DNA of 64,000 bases from QHXW01 sp035297145 (GCA_035297145.1 DATGZN010000084.1:1-64000); one strand, 5' to 3'; shown: positions 47,417-56,792, counted from the first letter of the stretch. Translations and numbers: made by a program. The notes: a model not told the origin generated them from the sequence alone.

Positions 47417-48244
47417 TTACTGCTCGTCCGGCTTCACTTTTTCGAATTGAATCGTCGAATCCGCGCCGAACCGTTTGTAATTGCTGTAACGGATCTGCAA
47501 ACGGATCCGCTGTAGCCCGGTTCGAAAGGCCAGCGTGTCGTCGGCGTAGGTGTAGATGGGGAACCAGTGTTTTCCGTCAATGGGTTGGCGCACGGTGGTG
47601 AAGCGTGGAAAAAGATTCTCCTCTTTCATGCTGCGCATCTGCGGCACCGCCTGCCCTTCGGACCGGATGATGGCAAAGTCATCCTTCTTGATCCACAGCA
47701 TGCCATCGAATAAACGCTGCCCCGACAGGATCTGCCGCGGCCTTACCTGGAGCACATAACAATCCACATCGTCGATCTTCTCGTCGCCGCGAAACTTGGT
47801 TTCGTAGAGCGGAAACAGATCGTCCACCAGCACAAAGGGTTGGATGTTGCGGATGTCGGCGAAATCCTCGTCCGTCAGTTTGAGATTCTTCAATGTGAGC
47901 AGAGGTTGACCGACCATGACCTCGGTGCGCTCTTCTGTCGGGGAGAAAATCACATCGCGCACTTCGTGGTACTGCCCCGCCATAACGCCGTGGGAACTTA
48001 ACTCCTCCACGGTCACCGACTGCCGGTACGTGTAATGATCGCGCGTGTGCTGCGTTTCCGTTTCCACGTGCGCCACGCGGCGCGCGAGATCGGCGGGCGG
48101 TTCTTGCGCGGAACCGGGCGCCGCCAGCCCCGATGCTAGAATGATGCCGATGCATCCGAGGCTCGGCGCCTTCCGGGCGGCCCTGTTGACCGGCTGGATT
48201 GTGTTGAGCGTTGCCGGTTTGCTGTACGTCCACCAGAAAAACAT
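47417..48244 (-). CDS. Exported protein, possibly an outer-membrane lipoprotein-sorting relative
   Basis: 275 residues if read from the ATG at 48244; the true start is unclear. A hydrophobic segment and cleavage-like site (IILASGLAAPGSAQ) lie about 30 residues in, so the natural start should be near 48190-48160, but no ATG, GTG or TTG is in frame there. The mature part has a helix (ADLARRVAHVETETQHTRDH), then beta-rich sequence with YRQSVTVEE, YETKFRGDEKIDDVDCYVLQVRPRQ, RLFDGMLWIKKDDFAIIRSEGQA and a final RIRLQIRYSNYKRFG, as in LolA-like or outer-membrane lipoprotein-sorting (DUF4292-like) folds. Its 5 prime end overlaps the start of the divergent CPBP gene by about 100 bases. Confidence 0.6.
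   Translation of the reverse strand: MFFWWTYSKPATLNTIQPVNRAARKAPSLGCIGIILASGLAAPGSAQEPPADLARRVAHVETETQHTRDHYTYRQSVTVEELSSHGVMAGQYHEVRDVIFSPTEERTEVMVGQPLLTLKNLKLTDEDFADIRNIQPFVLVDDLFPLYETKFRGDEKIDDVDCYVLQVRPRQILSGQRLFDGMLWIKKDDFAIIRSEGQAVPQMRSMKEENLFPRFTTVRQPIDGKHWFPIYTYADDTLAFRTGLQRIRLQIRYSNYKRFGADSTIQFEKVKPDEQ
48137..48142 (+). promoter_or_regulatory. -10-like hexamer in front of the CPBP protease
   Basis: TAGAAT overlaps the first ATG (48141) and ends seven bases before a later in-frame ATG at 48150, so translation may begin at 48150 on a leaderless message. Confidence 0.35.
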
Positions 48245-49127
48245 TCCCGCGTGGGCGGCCATTCCCATCATCGCCGCGTTCCTCGTCGAGTACTCATTCT
48301 ATCTGGCCTCGGGATTCGAGCCCGCGCGCCGGTGGTTGCATGATCACCTTTCGCGCCCGTGGCTTGCCGTCCTCCTGGCCGTCGGCGCGGCCCTCCCCTA
48401 CCTCATCTACAGCATCCCCACGGGCGCGTTCCACTGGACAGCCTTCATCGTGTTGTGCGCCATGATCGCAGTCGTGTCGTTCTGGTATGTGGCATTGGGG
48501 CCTTCCATCATCGCCGACACTCTGTTTCTGCTTTTGCTCGCCGCCATCGTTCTCAGCCATTCCTTCGATCACATCTACACATCCTCCGCCGTAAAGGGCA
48601 TGAGCATCCTCGGCCATCTGATGCTGATCCACACCGGCGCTTTGGCGGCGCTGGTATTGCGCGGCGGCGAAGGCATGGCGTTTGGGTTCATTCCGAGCCA
48701 AAAGGAATTGATCATCGGCGTTCAATATTTCTTCTATTTTCTTCCCGTGGGCTTTCCGCTGGCGCTCTGGCTCGGCGTCGCACATCTGAATTTCACGGCC
48801 GGCGTCCTGCTCTGGAAAACCATAGCCTATTTTTTCGGCGCGCTGTGGGTAACCGCGCTCTCCGAGGAGTTTTTCTTTCGCGGCTTGTTGCAGCACTGGC
48901 TGACGGAATGGACCAGTCGTCCCTGGCTGTCACTGGGCGCCGCCTCCATACTTTACGGCGCCTCACACCTGGGATTTCGTGCTTTTCCGAATTGGAAAAT
49001 GGCCGTTATCGACTCATTCCTCGGTTGTTTCTGCGGGCTGGCATTCCGCAAGGCCGGTAGCATTCGCGCCAGCATGGTCACCCACGCGCTGGTAGTTACG
49101 CTTTGGCGAACACTGTTCGTTTCCTAA
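48141..49127 (+). CDS. CPBP family intramembrane glutamic endopeptidase (CAAX-type)
   Basis: 328 residues (325 if it starts at 48150). About eight membrane helices. Motif 1 EEFFFRGLLQHWL holds the catalytic Glu pair and Arg, motif 2 YGASHLGF the His, and motif 3 FLGCFCGLAFRKAGSIRASMVTHALVV the last His. These are the marks of the Rce1/CPBP family that cuts within membranes. It is of the exosortase-E/CAAX-associated style with a long N-terminal membrane part. Substrate unknown. The gene is divergent from the putative lipoprotein gene, with overlapping 5 prime ends. Confidence 0.85.
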   Translation: MMPMHPRLGAFRAALLTGWIVLSVAGLLYVHQKNIPAWAAIPIIAAFLVEYSFYLASGFEPARRWLHDHLSRPWLAVLLAVGAALPYLIYSIPTGAFHWTAFIVLCAMIAVVSFWYVALGPSIIADTLFLLLLAAIVLSHSFDHIYTSSAVKGMSILGHLMLIHTGALAALVLRGGEGMAFGFIPSQKELIIGVQYFFYFLPVGFPLALWLGVAHLNFTAGVLLWKTIAYFFGALWVTALSEEFFFRGLLQHWLTEWTSRPWLSLGAASILYGASHLGFRAFPNWKMAVIDSFLGCFCGLAFRKAGSIRASMVTHALVVTLWRTLFVS

Positions 49128-49192
49128 CATCCATGCCCTTCACACGTGTACGAAATGTAACCGAACTAGCCCGAGTTGCGTCGGACCAATTA

Positions 49193-52100
49193 ATGCGTCG
49201 CTATTGCGTTGCTCTCGTTCTGACGTTCGCATGGCTGGGCTCGTTGTACGCCGCTGAGCTGCCCACGTTTTCCGGCCGCTACGCGCTGATTCTTGACAAT
49301 CCTTCGGCTGCGGAATTCGCGCAGGTCCATCACGGCACGACGCAGGCGATCGAAAGCCATCGCCAGCAAATCCGGGCTTCTCAAGACGCGCTGCGCAGCG
49401 AGCTCACGCGCCGCAAATACATCGTCACCGGCGCCGTCCAGACCTTACTGAATGCGGTCTTCGTCATCGCCACTCCCCAGCAGATGGCGGAATTGCGTAG
49501 TTTGCCCGGCGTCAGGGCGGTGCGCCCGTTGCGGCGCTTTCATCCCAACCTCGCCCGCGCCGTAGTCGTCATCGACGCCAATCCCAACGGTTGGAACCTT
49601 GCCGGAGGCGAAGGAAATGCGGGCAAAGGCTTAAAAATAGGAATGATCGACACGGGCATCGATCAAACGCATCCGGCGTTCCAGGATGCCTCTCTTCCCA
49701 TGCCCGCCGGTTTCCCAAAGTGTGATGTGCAGTCAAATTGCGCCAACTTCACCAACAACAAAGTGATTGTGGCGCGCAGTTATGTGAAACAGCTTGCGGC
49801 TGGCACCGCTCCCAATCCCGCGGCCACGTCCCGGCCCGATGACTATTCCGCTCGCGACCGCGACGGCCACGGAACCGCCACCGCCATGTGCGCCGCCGGC
49901 GAATCCAACCCCGGCCCCGCCGCCACCATCGCCGGTGTCGCGCCCAAGGCGTATCTTGGGAACTACAAAGTCTTCGGTGATCCCGAGGTAAACGGCTTTA
50001 CTGGGGGCGACATTATCGTCATGGCTCTGGAAGACGCCCTCAATGACGGGATGGACATCGTTTCGCTTTCTCTCGGCAGCACGGCGCTCTCCGGCCCTCT
50101 GGATACGGGCGCCGCTTGCGGTGCAAGCGCCGGCGCCCCGTGCGATCCCGAAGCCTTCGCTGTGGAGAATGCGATTCAATCCGGAATGCTGGTCATAGCC
50201 GCTGCCGGTAACGAGGGTGAAAACGGCTCTCAGACCAGCTTCCCTACCCAGAACACTATCGATAGCCCCGGCGACGCACCCTCGGCCATTGCTGTTGCCG
50301 GCAACTTTAACGGCCACACGTGGGGCTCGGCTGTGCTGGTCAGCGGTGGCCCTTCCGCCATCCAGAACATTCAAGCGCAGGCCAGTCTCGATGGCCCGCA
50401 GCCCGGCAAGACAAGCGCTCCGTTGTTCGACGTGACGCCAATATCCGGCGATCCTCTGGGCTGCAACGAGATCCCTGGTGGCTCACTCGCCGGTGATCTT
50501 GTATTGATCGAGCGAGGGACCTGCGACTTCTCCACCAAGGTGTTCAATGCGCAGAGCGCCGGCGCGGTCGGAGTCATCGTCTACGATCCAGGCTCAGATA
50601 ACTTGTTGGTCCCGAGTGGATTGTTCGGTACCTCCATCCCTATGGCGTTGATCGGTGAAACCGACGGAACCGCGCTCAAAACTTTTATCGATGCGAATCC
50701 CGGCCATACAGCAACCCTGGAACTGGTGGCGCAGGCGCAGCAATACAACATCATGGCGGCATTTTCGTCGCGCGGGCCAACCATCAACGGCATGCTGAAA
50801 CCGGATGTGACGGCGGTGGGCACCGACCTCTATATGGCGACGCAGCGTTTCAATCCCGATGGAGATCTGTACGGCCCGGACGGCTTCACGATCTCCCAGG
50901 GCACCAGTTTTTCCACGCCGCAAGTCGCCGGTGCCACGGCCCTGGTCAAACAAGTACACCCGAATTACACGCCTGCCCAGATGAAATCCGCCGTGGTCAA
51001 TACCGCCGTGGGCAATGTGCTGACTGAGGACGGCTCAACTCCAGCCTTCCTGATCTCGCAAGGAGCGGGCTTGCTCGACGTTGCCGCGGCCATTTCGACC
51101 ACGGTCGCCGTCGCCCCTACAAACGTTTCGTTCGGATACCTCACCAGCTTTCCGCCGGCTAACGTACCACTCCAGATCACTAATACAGGGTCCTCGTCGG
51201 TCAATCTCACATTAGCAGTGGCTCCGCTCACCTCGGATGCTAACGCCAAAGTAAACCTCAGTTCGACCTCGGTCTCCCTCAGCGCCGGTCAATCCACCAC
51301 CGTCACCGCTACGCTCCGCGGCACCATGCCCGTCGCCGGCAGTTACGAAGGATTCATTACCATCAAGGGTGGAGCTAAGGAACTGCAGGTGCCTTATCTA
51401 TACGTCGTGGGTGACGGCGTGCCCTTTAACGTCACCGCGACCTTCAGCGTCAGTCCGTTCGATTGCACCGTGGGCCAGGTCGTTCCCGATGGCGCTCTTG
51501 CATTCCAACTCATCGATCAATGGGGCGTTCCCGTTTCCGGAATACCCATCATCTGGACAGTTAACACAGGCGGAGGCTCCATCAGCAGCGATCCGAACCA
51601 AACCGATTCCACCACAGAAGCCGCCCCGGGAGTGCCCGGCTTCGGATTTGCCAGCGCCGCTTGCGGCCCCACCCCCGGCCCGCAGGAGTTTATGGCCACC
51701 GTCGGCGGCATGCAGGTGCTGTTCGATGGAACCGCGCGCCTCAACCCCACCATCAGCCCGAATAGCGCCGTCAATGCCGCCAGCTTCCAGGTGGGCCAAG
51801 GCGTGGCTCCCGGGTCCTACATCGCATTGTTCGGCACGGGTCTCAGCGATACCACTGACGTCTTCACTACCCCGTACCTGCCGTTGGCCATCGACAGTGT
51901 CAGTGTCAGCTTCGACGTTCCCAGCGCCAACCTCAGCCTGCCCGGTCTCATCTCCTACGTGAGTCCCGGTCAAGTCAATCTCCAAGTGCCATGGGAGTTG
52001 CAGGGACAATCGTCGGCCGTCATCAAAGTCACCATCCAGGATAGCCAGGGTACTGTCTATACCCTGCCCCTCGCCGCCTACTCGCCGGCGTTTTTCGACG

Positions 52101-52471
52101 AGTTGGAATCGGGCAGCAACACCCCAGTCATCGTTGCCCTTGATGCATCCGGTAATCGGATTGGGTCGTCACATCCAGCAACCCGCGGTCAGGTGGTCCA
52201 ACTCTACGCCAACGGCTTGGGACCCGTGAACAATCAGCCCACGGACGGTGAACTGACCCCCATGTCCCCGCAATCCACCACCACTACTAACCCCACAGTT
52301 ACCATCGGCGGCCAGCCGGCCACCGTCCAATTCAGCGGACTCGCGCCGAATCTGATCGGCGTATATCAGTTGACAGTGACGGTCCCCGCGAATATCTCAG
52401 CGGGGCTCCAGTCGGCCATCGTGACCATCAACGGCGTAGCGTCGCCAGCCGCGAATTTGCCCGTCCAGTAA
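49193..52471 (+). CDS. Secreted subtilisin-like serine protease with PA insert and TIGR03437 C-terminus
   Basis: 1092 residues from the ATG at 49193; MRRYCVALVLTFAWLGSLYAAE is a signal peptide. Residues about 25-115 resemble the inhibitor I9 propeptide. The S8 catalytic domain spans about 145-635 with Asp153 (GMIDTGIDQTH), His226 (RDGHGTATA), oxyanion Asn340 (AAAGNEG) and Ser572 (SQGTSFSTPQVAG). A PA domain is inserted at about 405-515. Ig-like modules follow (about 640-860), then a C-terminal domain starting ISPNSAVNAASFQVGQG that matches TIGR03437, a module described in Solibacter and believed to serve cell-surface attachment or sorting. It is a large extracellular protease. Single gene, weak ribosome binding site. 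Confidence 0.92.
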   Translation: MRRYCVALVLTFAWLGSLYAAELPTFSGRYALILDNPSAAEFAQVHHGTTQAIESHRQQIRASQDALRSELTRRKYIVTGAVQTLLNAVFVIATPQQMAELRSLPGVRAVRPLRRFHPNLARAVVVIDANPNGWNLAGGEGNAGKGLKIGMIDTGIDQTHPAFQDASLPMPAGFPKCDVQSNCANFTNNKVIVARSYVKQLAAGTAPNPAATSRPDDYSARDRDGHGTATAMCAAGESNPGPAATIAGVAPKAYLGNYKVFGDPEVNGFTGGDIIVMALEDALNDGMDIVSLSLGSTALSGPLDTGAACGASAGAPCDPEAFAVENAIQSGMLVIAAAGNEGENGSQTSFPTQNTIDSPGDAPSAIAVAGNFNGHTWGSAVLVSGGPSAIQNIQAQASLDGPQPGKTSAPLFDVTPISGDPLGCNEIPGGSLAGDLVLIERGTCDFSTKVFNAQSAGAVGVIVYDPGSDNLLVPSGLFGTSIPMALIGETDGTALKTFIDANPGHTATLELVAQAQQYNIMAAFSSRGPTINGMLKPDVTAVGTDLYMATQRFNPDGDLYGPDGFTISQGTSFSTPQVAGATALVKQVHPNYTPAQMKSAVVNTAVGNVLTEDGSTPAFLISQGAGLLDVAAAISTTVAVAPTNVSFGYLTSFPPANVPLQITNTGSSSVNLTLAVAPLTSDANAKVNLSSTSVSLSAGQSTTVTATLRGTMPVAGSYEGFITIKGGAKELQVPYLYVVGDGVPFNVTATFSVSPFDCTVGQVVPDGALAFQLIDQWGVPVSGIPIIWTVNTGGGSISSDPNQTDSTTEAAPGVPGFGFASAACGPTPGPQEFMATVGGMQVLFDGTARLNPTISPNSAVNAASFQVGQGVAPGSYIALFGTGLSDTTDVFTTPYLPLAIDSVSVSFDVPSANLSLPGLISYVSPGQVNLQVPWELQGQSSAVIKVTIQDSQGTVYTLPLAAYSPAFFDELESGSNTPVIVALDASGNRIGSSHPATRGQVVQLYANGLGPVNNQPTDGELTPMSPQSTTTTNPTVTIGGQPATVQFSGLAPNLIGVYQLTVTVPANISAGLQSAIVTINGVASPAANLPVQ

Positions 52472-52518
52472 CGGTCACTCTGGCTGCTAACATCGGTTAG
52501 GGTTAACCATAGCGCCGC

Positions 52519-52548
52519 TTGCCTCTGTGTGCAGCGGAAACTTACAAT
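52519..52548 (+). promoter_or_regulatory. Sigma-70-like promoter of the MoxR-type operon
   Basis: TTGCCT (52519-52524) and TACAAT (52543-52548) are separated by 18 bases and lie 15 bases before the ATG at 52564. This is the only promoter of the window where both hexamers are reasonable. Confidence 0.45.
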
Positions 52549-52563
52549 GGCGATGCGGCCTCT

Positions 52564-53355
52564 ATGGACTGGTATTACGCCGAATCGGGGCGTCAAGTGG
52601 GTCCGATTCAGGAAGATTCGTTCGATGCACTCGTGCGCTCCGGCGTCGTGCGGCCCGACACGCTGGTCTGGCAGCAAGGGATGCCGAACTGGCAGACCTA
52701 TGGGATGGTCCGGCCGGTAGCCGCGCCCGTCGCACCACCGCTGGATGCGGCGGCCTCAGTCACTCCGGGCCCTTCGACGCGTTTCTGCAGCGAGTGCGGA
52801 CGGCCCTTTCCTCAAAGCGAGCTCATTCCCTTCGGCAGTTCTTTCGTATGCGCCACGTGTAAGGAAACCTTCGCCCACAAGCTGCGCGAAGGCGTCAACG
52901 TCGCGGGCGCGCTCCGCTATGCCGGATTCTGGATTCGTTTCGTTGCGATTCTGATCGACGGAGCCATCCTGGTAACCGTCAGCCTGCTGCTTAACGCGGT
53001 CGCCGGGCTTGTGCTTTTCACCGGCGGAGTTGCGCGCGGGGGGGCTATGGCGGGACTGTCGGGCGCATATTTCGCCATTCAGGGAGTGATTTTTTTCGTG
53101 AACCTCGGCATAGGGATTTGGTACCAGGTTTACTTTCTGACCCACTACAGCGCCACGCCCGGCAAGTTGGCGCTCCGCCTGAAGGTGATTCCCGCAAAAG
53201 GTGGACCCATTTCAATGCCGCTCGCCATAGCCCGCTTCTTCGCCAACTACCTGAGTATGTTCACTCTCGGGATCGGCTACATGATGGCGGGGTTCGACCC
53301 ACAGAAGCGCGCGCTGCATGATCGCATTTGTGAGACGCGTGTGATCCACGCGTAA
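52564..53355 (+). CDS. GYF-like, zinc-ribbon and RDD membrane protein
   Basis: 263 residues from the ATG at 52564. Residues 1-50 (MDWYYAESGRQVGPIQ, VVRPDTLVWQQGMPNWQ) are a GYF_2 domain, a peptide-binding module. Residues about 72-105 (FCSECGRPFPQSEL, FVCATCKETF) are a zinc ribbon with two CxxC pairs. The rest is an RDD membrane domain: YAGFWIRFVAILIDGAILV, TPGKLALRLKVIPAKG and KRALHDRICETRVI. It is an inner-membrane protein with cytosolic binding modules, role unknown. It is the first gene of the ten-gene run and lies nine bases before the next. Confidence 0.8.
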   Translation: MDWYYAESGRQVGPIQEDSFDALVRSGVVRPDTLVWQQGMPNWQTYGMVRPVAAPVAPPLDAAASVTPGPSTRFCSECGRPFPQSELIPFGSSFVCATCKETFAHKLREGVNVAGALRYAGFWIRFVAILIDGAILVTVSLLLNAVAGLVLFTGGVARGGAMAGLSGAYFAIQGVIFFVNLGIGIWYQVYFLTHYSATPGKLALRLKVIPAKGGPISMPLAIARFFANYLSMFTLGIGYMMAGFDPQKRALHDRICETRVIHA

Positions 53356-53364
53356 AGAAAGGCA

Positions 53365-53943
53365 ATGCCCGTTACTTGCGCCCGATGCCAGGCGCCCCTC
53401 CCGAACTACTTCTTCATCGTCACTAACCTAATGCCCTGTCCTTCTTGCGGCACAGAAACCAGGGTTCACGCCTTTCCCGCGCTGTTTCGAAGCCAACCGG
53501 CGCCAGCGGTGGGTGAGCTATCCGTGGCGGGAGAGGCTGGCTGCTTCTATCATCCCGATAAACGCGCCATTGTGACCTGCCATCTGTGCGGGCGGTTTCT
53601 GTGCGGGCTATGCAACGTCGACTTCAAACAGCAGAACTGGTGCCCTGGCTGCCTCGAATCCAGCAGCCGCAAGCGCAAGGGAATCGACTTCGAGAACCAC
53701 CGTGTCCTATACGATTCCGTCGCGCTGGCCTTCGCGACACTGCCGTTTCTTGCGCTCTTCTATCCCTCTCTCATCGGTGCGCCCGTGGCGCTTTACATCT
53801 CCGTCCGATACTGGAAAGCACCCGGCAGCATTCTTCCGCGAACGAAGATCCGTTTCCTCGTTGCTATTTTGCTGGCAATCGGCCAATTGGTGTTGATGGG
53901 AGCGCTCATCTACACGGTTGTGCACTCTACCAGACGCGCATGA
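53365..53943 (+). CDS. B-box-like zinc-finger membrane protein
   Basis: 192 residues. The start CARCQAPLPNYFF and PCPSCGTETRVH form one zinc ribbon. Residues about 58-95 (CFYHPDKRAIVTCHLCGRFLCGLCNV, WCPGCLE) form a B-box-like zinc site with Cys and His ligands. Two membrane helices lie at about residues 118-145 and 165-185. The family is seen in acidobacterial membrane proteins but has no known activity; the zinc module probably binds a partner. Its stop overlaps the next start (ATGA). Confidence 0.7.
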   Translation: MPVTCARCQAPLPNYFFIVTNLMPCPSCGTETRVHAFPALFRSQPAPAVGELSVAGEAGCFYHPDKRAIVTCHLCGRFLCGLCNVDFKQQNWCPGCLESSSRKRKGIDFENHRVLYDSVALAFATLPFLALFYPSLIGAPVALYISVRYWKAPGSILPRTKIRFLVAILLAIGQLVLMGALIYTVVHSTRRA

Positions 53944-54905
53944 AGTGGCGAAGCGAGCGCCGGTACCGCAGGCTGCCGGGCCGCCCCTTCAGCGCCATCA
54001 GCCGGGACTCCCTTTGGCTGGCTGAAGATCATTTGCTCTCCGTGCAATCCAACCGCTTCTCCGAAACCTACCGGCGATATTACTTTCGCGACATTCAAGC
54101 CTTCACCATCCAGCGCAAGGCGCCCATTAGCCCGTGGACGTATGCCGCCGGAGCCGTGGCGGCTGCGTTCCTCGCTCCGGGACTATTGTTTGAGTTTCAA
54201 AGAACGTTCTTGTGGATTTCAGGGGGCCTGTTTCTAGCCATCACTCTGGCTCTGATCGGCCTAGGTCCCACTTGCGTGTGTTACATTCAAACCGCCGTCA
54301 GCCGCGACCGGCTCGGTTCCTTGCGCTGGATTCGAACCGCAGAGAAAGCATTGAGTATTCTGCAGCCGGGCATCGAACAAGTGCAAGGCGCTATGACCCC
54401 CGAACTCGCCGCGCTGCCCTCGGAGCCGCCGCCGATCCCTGCGCCCGCGATCCAACCGCCACCTCTGCCCGGTGCAAAACCACCCGAGACTGGCTGGGGC
54501 TACGAGTTTCTGTTCGTTATTCTCCTGCTGGACAGTCTCCAGTCCTACCTCAGTTTGTCTCACAGGGGAACCCCTGTGGATGTCGCCGGGTGGACCATTC
54601 TGATCACCGAGGTCATCTGCATCGTCTGGCTCATGATCCGGCAGCGGCGCTTCGAGGTCCCTGGCGCCATTCGAGTCATCGTAATTTTGGCGCTGGTTGT
54701 CACGGCCGGATTCACCTACGCCGTCTATATGCTCAGAACCATCGCTGCGCAATTGAAACCCGGGACTGCTACCTATCCCGGTTACGTTCCTCTACATATG
54801 ACTGCTATCGCGGTGTATGGCGTCCTCGGTGTCGCCGGCCTGGGGCTCATTACTCGTCACCGGCAATTCTTGCGCCGCTCGCCGCCCGTCGCCTCTCCAC
54901 AGTGA
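53940..54905 (+). CDS. Membrane protein of unknown function
   Basis: 321 residues from the ATG at 53940. The first 50 residues (RRLPGRPFSAISRDSLWLAEDHLLSV) are soluble; helices follow at about 62-82, 88-110, 185-200, 212-232, 242-262 and 285-305. A Pro-rich stretch with PPPIPAPAIQPPPLP (about 160-180) separates the two halves. The first half looks like a PH-domain-like membrane protein (YYFRDIQAFTIQRKAP). No family is firmly recognised. It is cotranscribed with both neighbours. Confidence 0.65.
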   Translation: MKWRSERRYRRLPGRPFSAISRDSLWLAEDHLLSVQSNRFSETYRRYYFRDIQAFTIQRKAPISPWTYAAGAVAAAFLAPGLLFEFQRTFLWISGGLFLAITLALIGLGPTCVCYIQTAVSRDRLGSLRWIRTAEKALSILQPGIEQVQGAMTPELAALPSEPPPIPAPAIQPPPLPGAKPPETGWGYEFLFVILLLDSLQSYLSLSHRGTPVDVAGWTILITEVICIVWLMIRQRRFEVPGAIRVIVILALVVTAGFTYAVYMLRTIAAQLKPGTATYPGYVPLHMTAIAVYGVLGVAGLGLITRHRQFLRRSPPVASPQ

Positions 54906-55221
54906 GGACCCCGCCATCTCCACACTTGCTCAGCAGCGTTGTTTTCATCATGCGCACCGCGAGGCGGTTTGCCGCTGTCCGAATTGCGCGAACTACTATT
55001 GCCGCGAGTGCGTCACGGAGCATGAGGACACACTCATCTGTGCGGCCTGCCTACGCCGGCTGGCCTCACCGGCGCCGCGCCACCGGACCCTGGGCCGCGC
55101 CGCGGGCGTCCTCACTGCATTTGCCGGTCTGCTGCTCTCGTGGCTCTTTTTCTACTACGTTGGACGCGTTCTCATCCTGATACCAGCTGATGTCCACGAA
55201 GGGACTGAATGGCAGCCCTAA
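54817..55221 (+). CDS. B-box-like zinc-finger protein with one membrane helix, start uncertain
   Basis: Up to 134 residues. The meaningful part is CFHHAHREAVCRCPNCANYYCRECVTEHEDTLICAACLRRL (given by its Cys/His spacing: a B-box-like zinc site) followed by one membrane helix LTAFAGLLLSWLFFYYV. No ATG, GTG or TTG is in frame between the previous stop (54905) and the zinc part; the closest are GTG 54829 and ATG 54817, inside the previous gene. So it either overlaps it by about 80-90 bases, uses a rare start, or is reached by frameshift. The next gene overlaps its end by 13 bases. Confidence 0.55.
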   Translation: MASSVSPAWGSLLVTGNSCAARRPSPLHSEDPAISTLAQQRCFHHAHREAVCRCPNCANYYCRECVTEHEDTLICAACLRRLASPAPRHRTLGRAAGVLTAFAGLLLSWLFFYYVGRVLILIPADVHEGTEWQP

Positions 55222-56792
55222 AGGAGCGTAGCGCCATCGAACTGCTGGAAGAGGCCTTTCACCTGCTCCGCGAGGCGCCGGCGAGTCAGCTCCTCCTTTA
55301 CTATCTCGGGACTCTTCCCTTCTTGCTCGGCGTACTTTTCTTCTGGGCGGAAATGGCGCACAGCGCTTTCGCGGCCGCGCGCTGCACCGAGGAGTCCTTG
55401 GGTGTTGCCGTCCTCTACATCTGGATGGCGTTCTGGCAGGCACGATTCGCCCACGGCCTGTATGCGCAGGTCAGCGGTTCCCCTGCTCCCGTGCCCGTAG
55501 CCGTTTGGAGAACTGCGTACCTTCAGGCGCTGGTGCAATCCACCAAACTTTTTGTCCTGCCCGTGGCGTCGCTGTGTTTGCTGCCTCTGGCGTCTGTCTT
55601 CGCTTTCTATCAAAATGCCGCTGTTTTGGCGGATGCCGCCCCCAACCTGCGCTCTCTCGTTTCAAAAGCAGCCCGGCAAGCCGCGTATCGTTCCCGCCAG
55701 AACTGGATGCTGGTTTCGATTCTGTCGCTGTTTTCTTTGTTCGCTTTTCTCAATCTTTTGGTTACACTCTTTCTCGCCCCGCATCTGGTCAAGATGCTGT
55801 TCGGCATCGAAAGCGCTTTCTCGCGCAGTGGCGGCTATCTGCTGAACTCGACGCTCATCGCAGCCGCGGCCGGCCTCGCGTGGGCTGCGGTAGATCCGCT
55901 CATCAAGGCGGTTTATGTGCTGAGATGTTTCTACGGTGAATCCGTGACCACTGGAGCGGATCTCAAAGCAGCCATTTCGACCCTCCGGCGAGCCGCCACG
56001 CTGGTGTGTCTTCTGGCGGCCGTTTGTCCCGCCATCCGTGCCCAAAGTCCCATACCGCCTTCCGATCTCGACCGCTCCATCGATCAGGTCATCCACCGTC
56101 CCACATACGCCTGGCGAATGCCGCGCAATGCTGTTGCAAACGACGAGTCCCATGGCTTCCTCGGCGAAGCCGTGAATGCGATGGATCGCGAGCTGCGGCG
56201 GGCGGCCAAATGGTTCCAAAATTTTCTCGAGTGGCTCCGCGAGAAATTCCGCGAAGAGCCTTCACCAGCCGACTCCACGCGCGGCAACTTGCGCTCCGCC
56301 CAGAAACTCCGCTGGCTTCTCTACGCATTAATCGCTTTGCTGATCATCGCGGCGGTAGTTCTTCTCCTGCGTGTCTTACGTGCAAAGCGGATAGCGCAGC
56401 CGGTCATGCAGACTGCCGAGGCGGCCCCGGCTGAAAATCTGGCGGATGACCGCTTGGAGGCCGACAAGATCCCGGAAGACCGCTGGCTCACAATCGCCCA
56501 GGAGCTCATGGCGCGCGGCGAGCTGCGCACGGCCGTTCGCGCTCTGTATCTGGCCAGCCTTTCGTATCTCGCGCGGCACGCGCTGGTCACCGTCCAGGCC
56601 GCGAAAACCAACCGCCAATATGAAGCCGAGCTGCGGCGCAGAACCCGCGACAAGATCGATGTGGCGCGCCTGTTTTCTGAAAATGCCCGCGTCTTCGAGC
56701 GCGCCTGGTACGGCGATCATATCGTGAGCATGCAAATCGTCGAAAGCTTTCAAGACAATCTCCAAAGGATGAAGGCACGTGCGGAAAGCTAG
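55209..56792 (+). CDS. DUF4129-type membrane protein
   Basis: 527 residues. About six helices in the first 265 residues (YLGTLPFLLGVLFFWAEM, LFVLPVASLCLLPLASVF, LVSILSLFSLFAFLNLLV and others), a periplasmic helix-rich part (ELRRAAKWFQNFLEWLREKFREE), another helix (LLYALIALLIIAAVVLLLRVL) near 390, and a C-terminal DUF4129 domain (ELMARGELRTAVRALYLASLSYLARH, NRQYEAELRRRT, FERAWYGDH). DUF4129 proteins accompany MoxR, DUF58 and transglutaminase genes and may form their membrane complex. The DUF4350 gene overlaps its end by 14 bases. Confidence 0.75.
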   Translation: MAALKERSAIELLEEAFHLLREAPASQLLLYYLGTLPFLLGVLFFWAEMAHSAFAAARCTEESLGVAVLYIWMAFWQARFAHGLYAQVSGSPAPVPVAVWRTAYLQALVQSTKLFVLPVASLCLLPLASVFAFYQNAAVLADAAPNLRSLVSKAARQAAYRSRQNWMLVSILSLFSLFAFLNLLVTLFLAPHLVKMLFGIESAFSRSGGYLLNSTLIAAAAGLAWAAVDPLIKAVYVLRCFYGESVTTGADLKAAISTLRRAATLVCLLAAVCPAIRAQSPIPPSDLDRSIDQVIHRPTYAWRMPRNAVANDESHGFLGEAVNAMDRELRRAAKWFQNFLEWLREKFREEPSPADSTRGNLRSAQKLRWLLYALIALLIIAAVVLLLRVLRAKRIAQPVMQTAEAAPAENLADDRLEADKIPEDRWLTIAQELMARGELRTAVRALYLASLSYLARHALVTVQAAKTNRQYEAELRRRTRDKIDVARLFSENARVFERAWYGDHIVSMQIVESFQDNLQRMKARAES

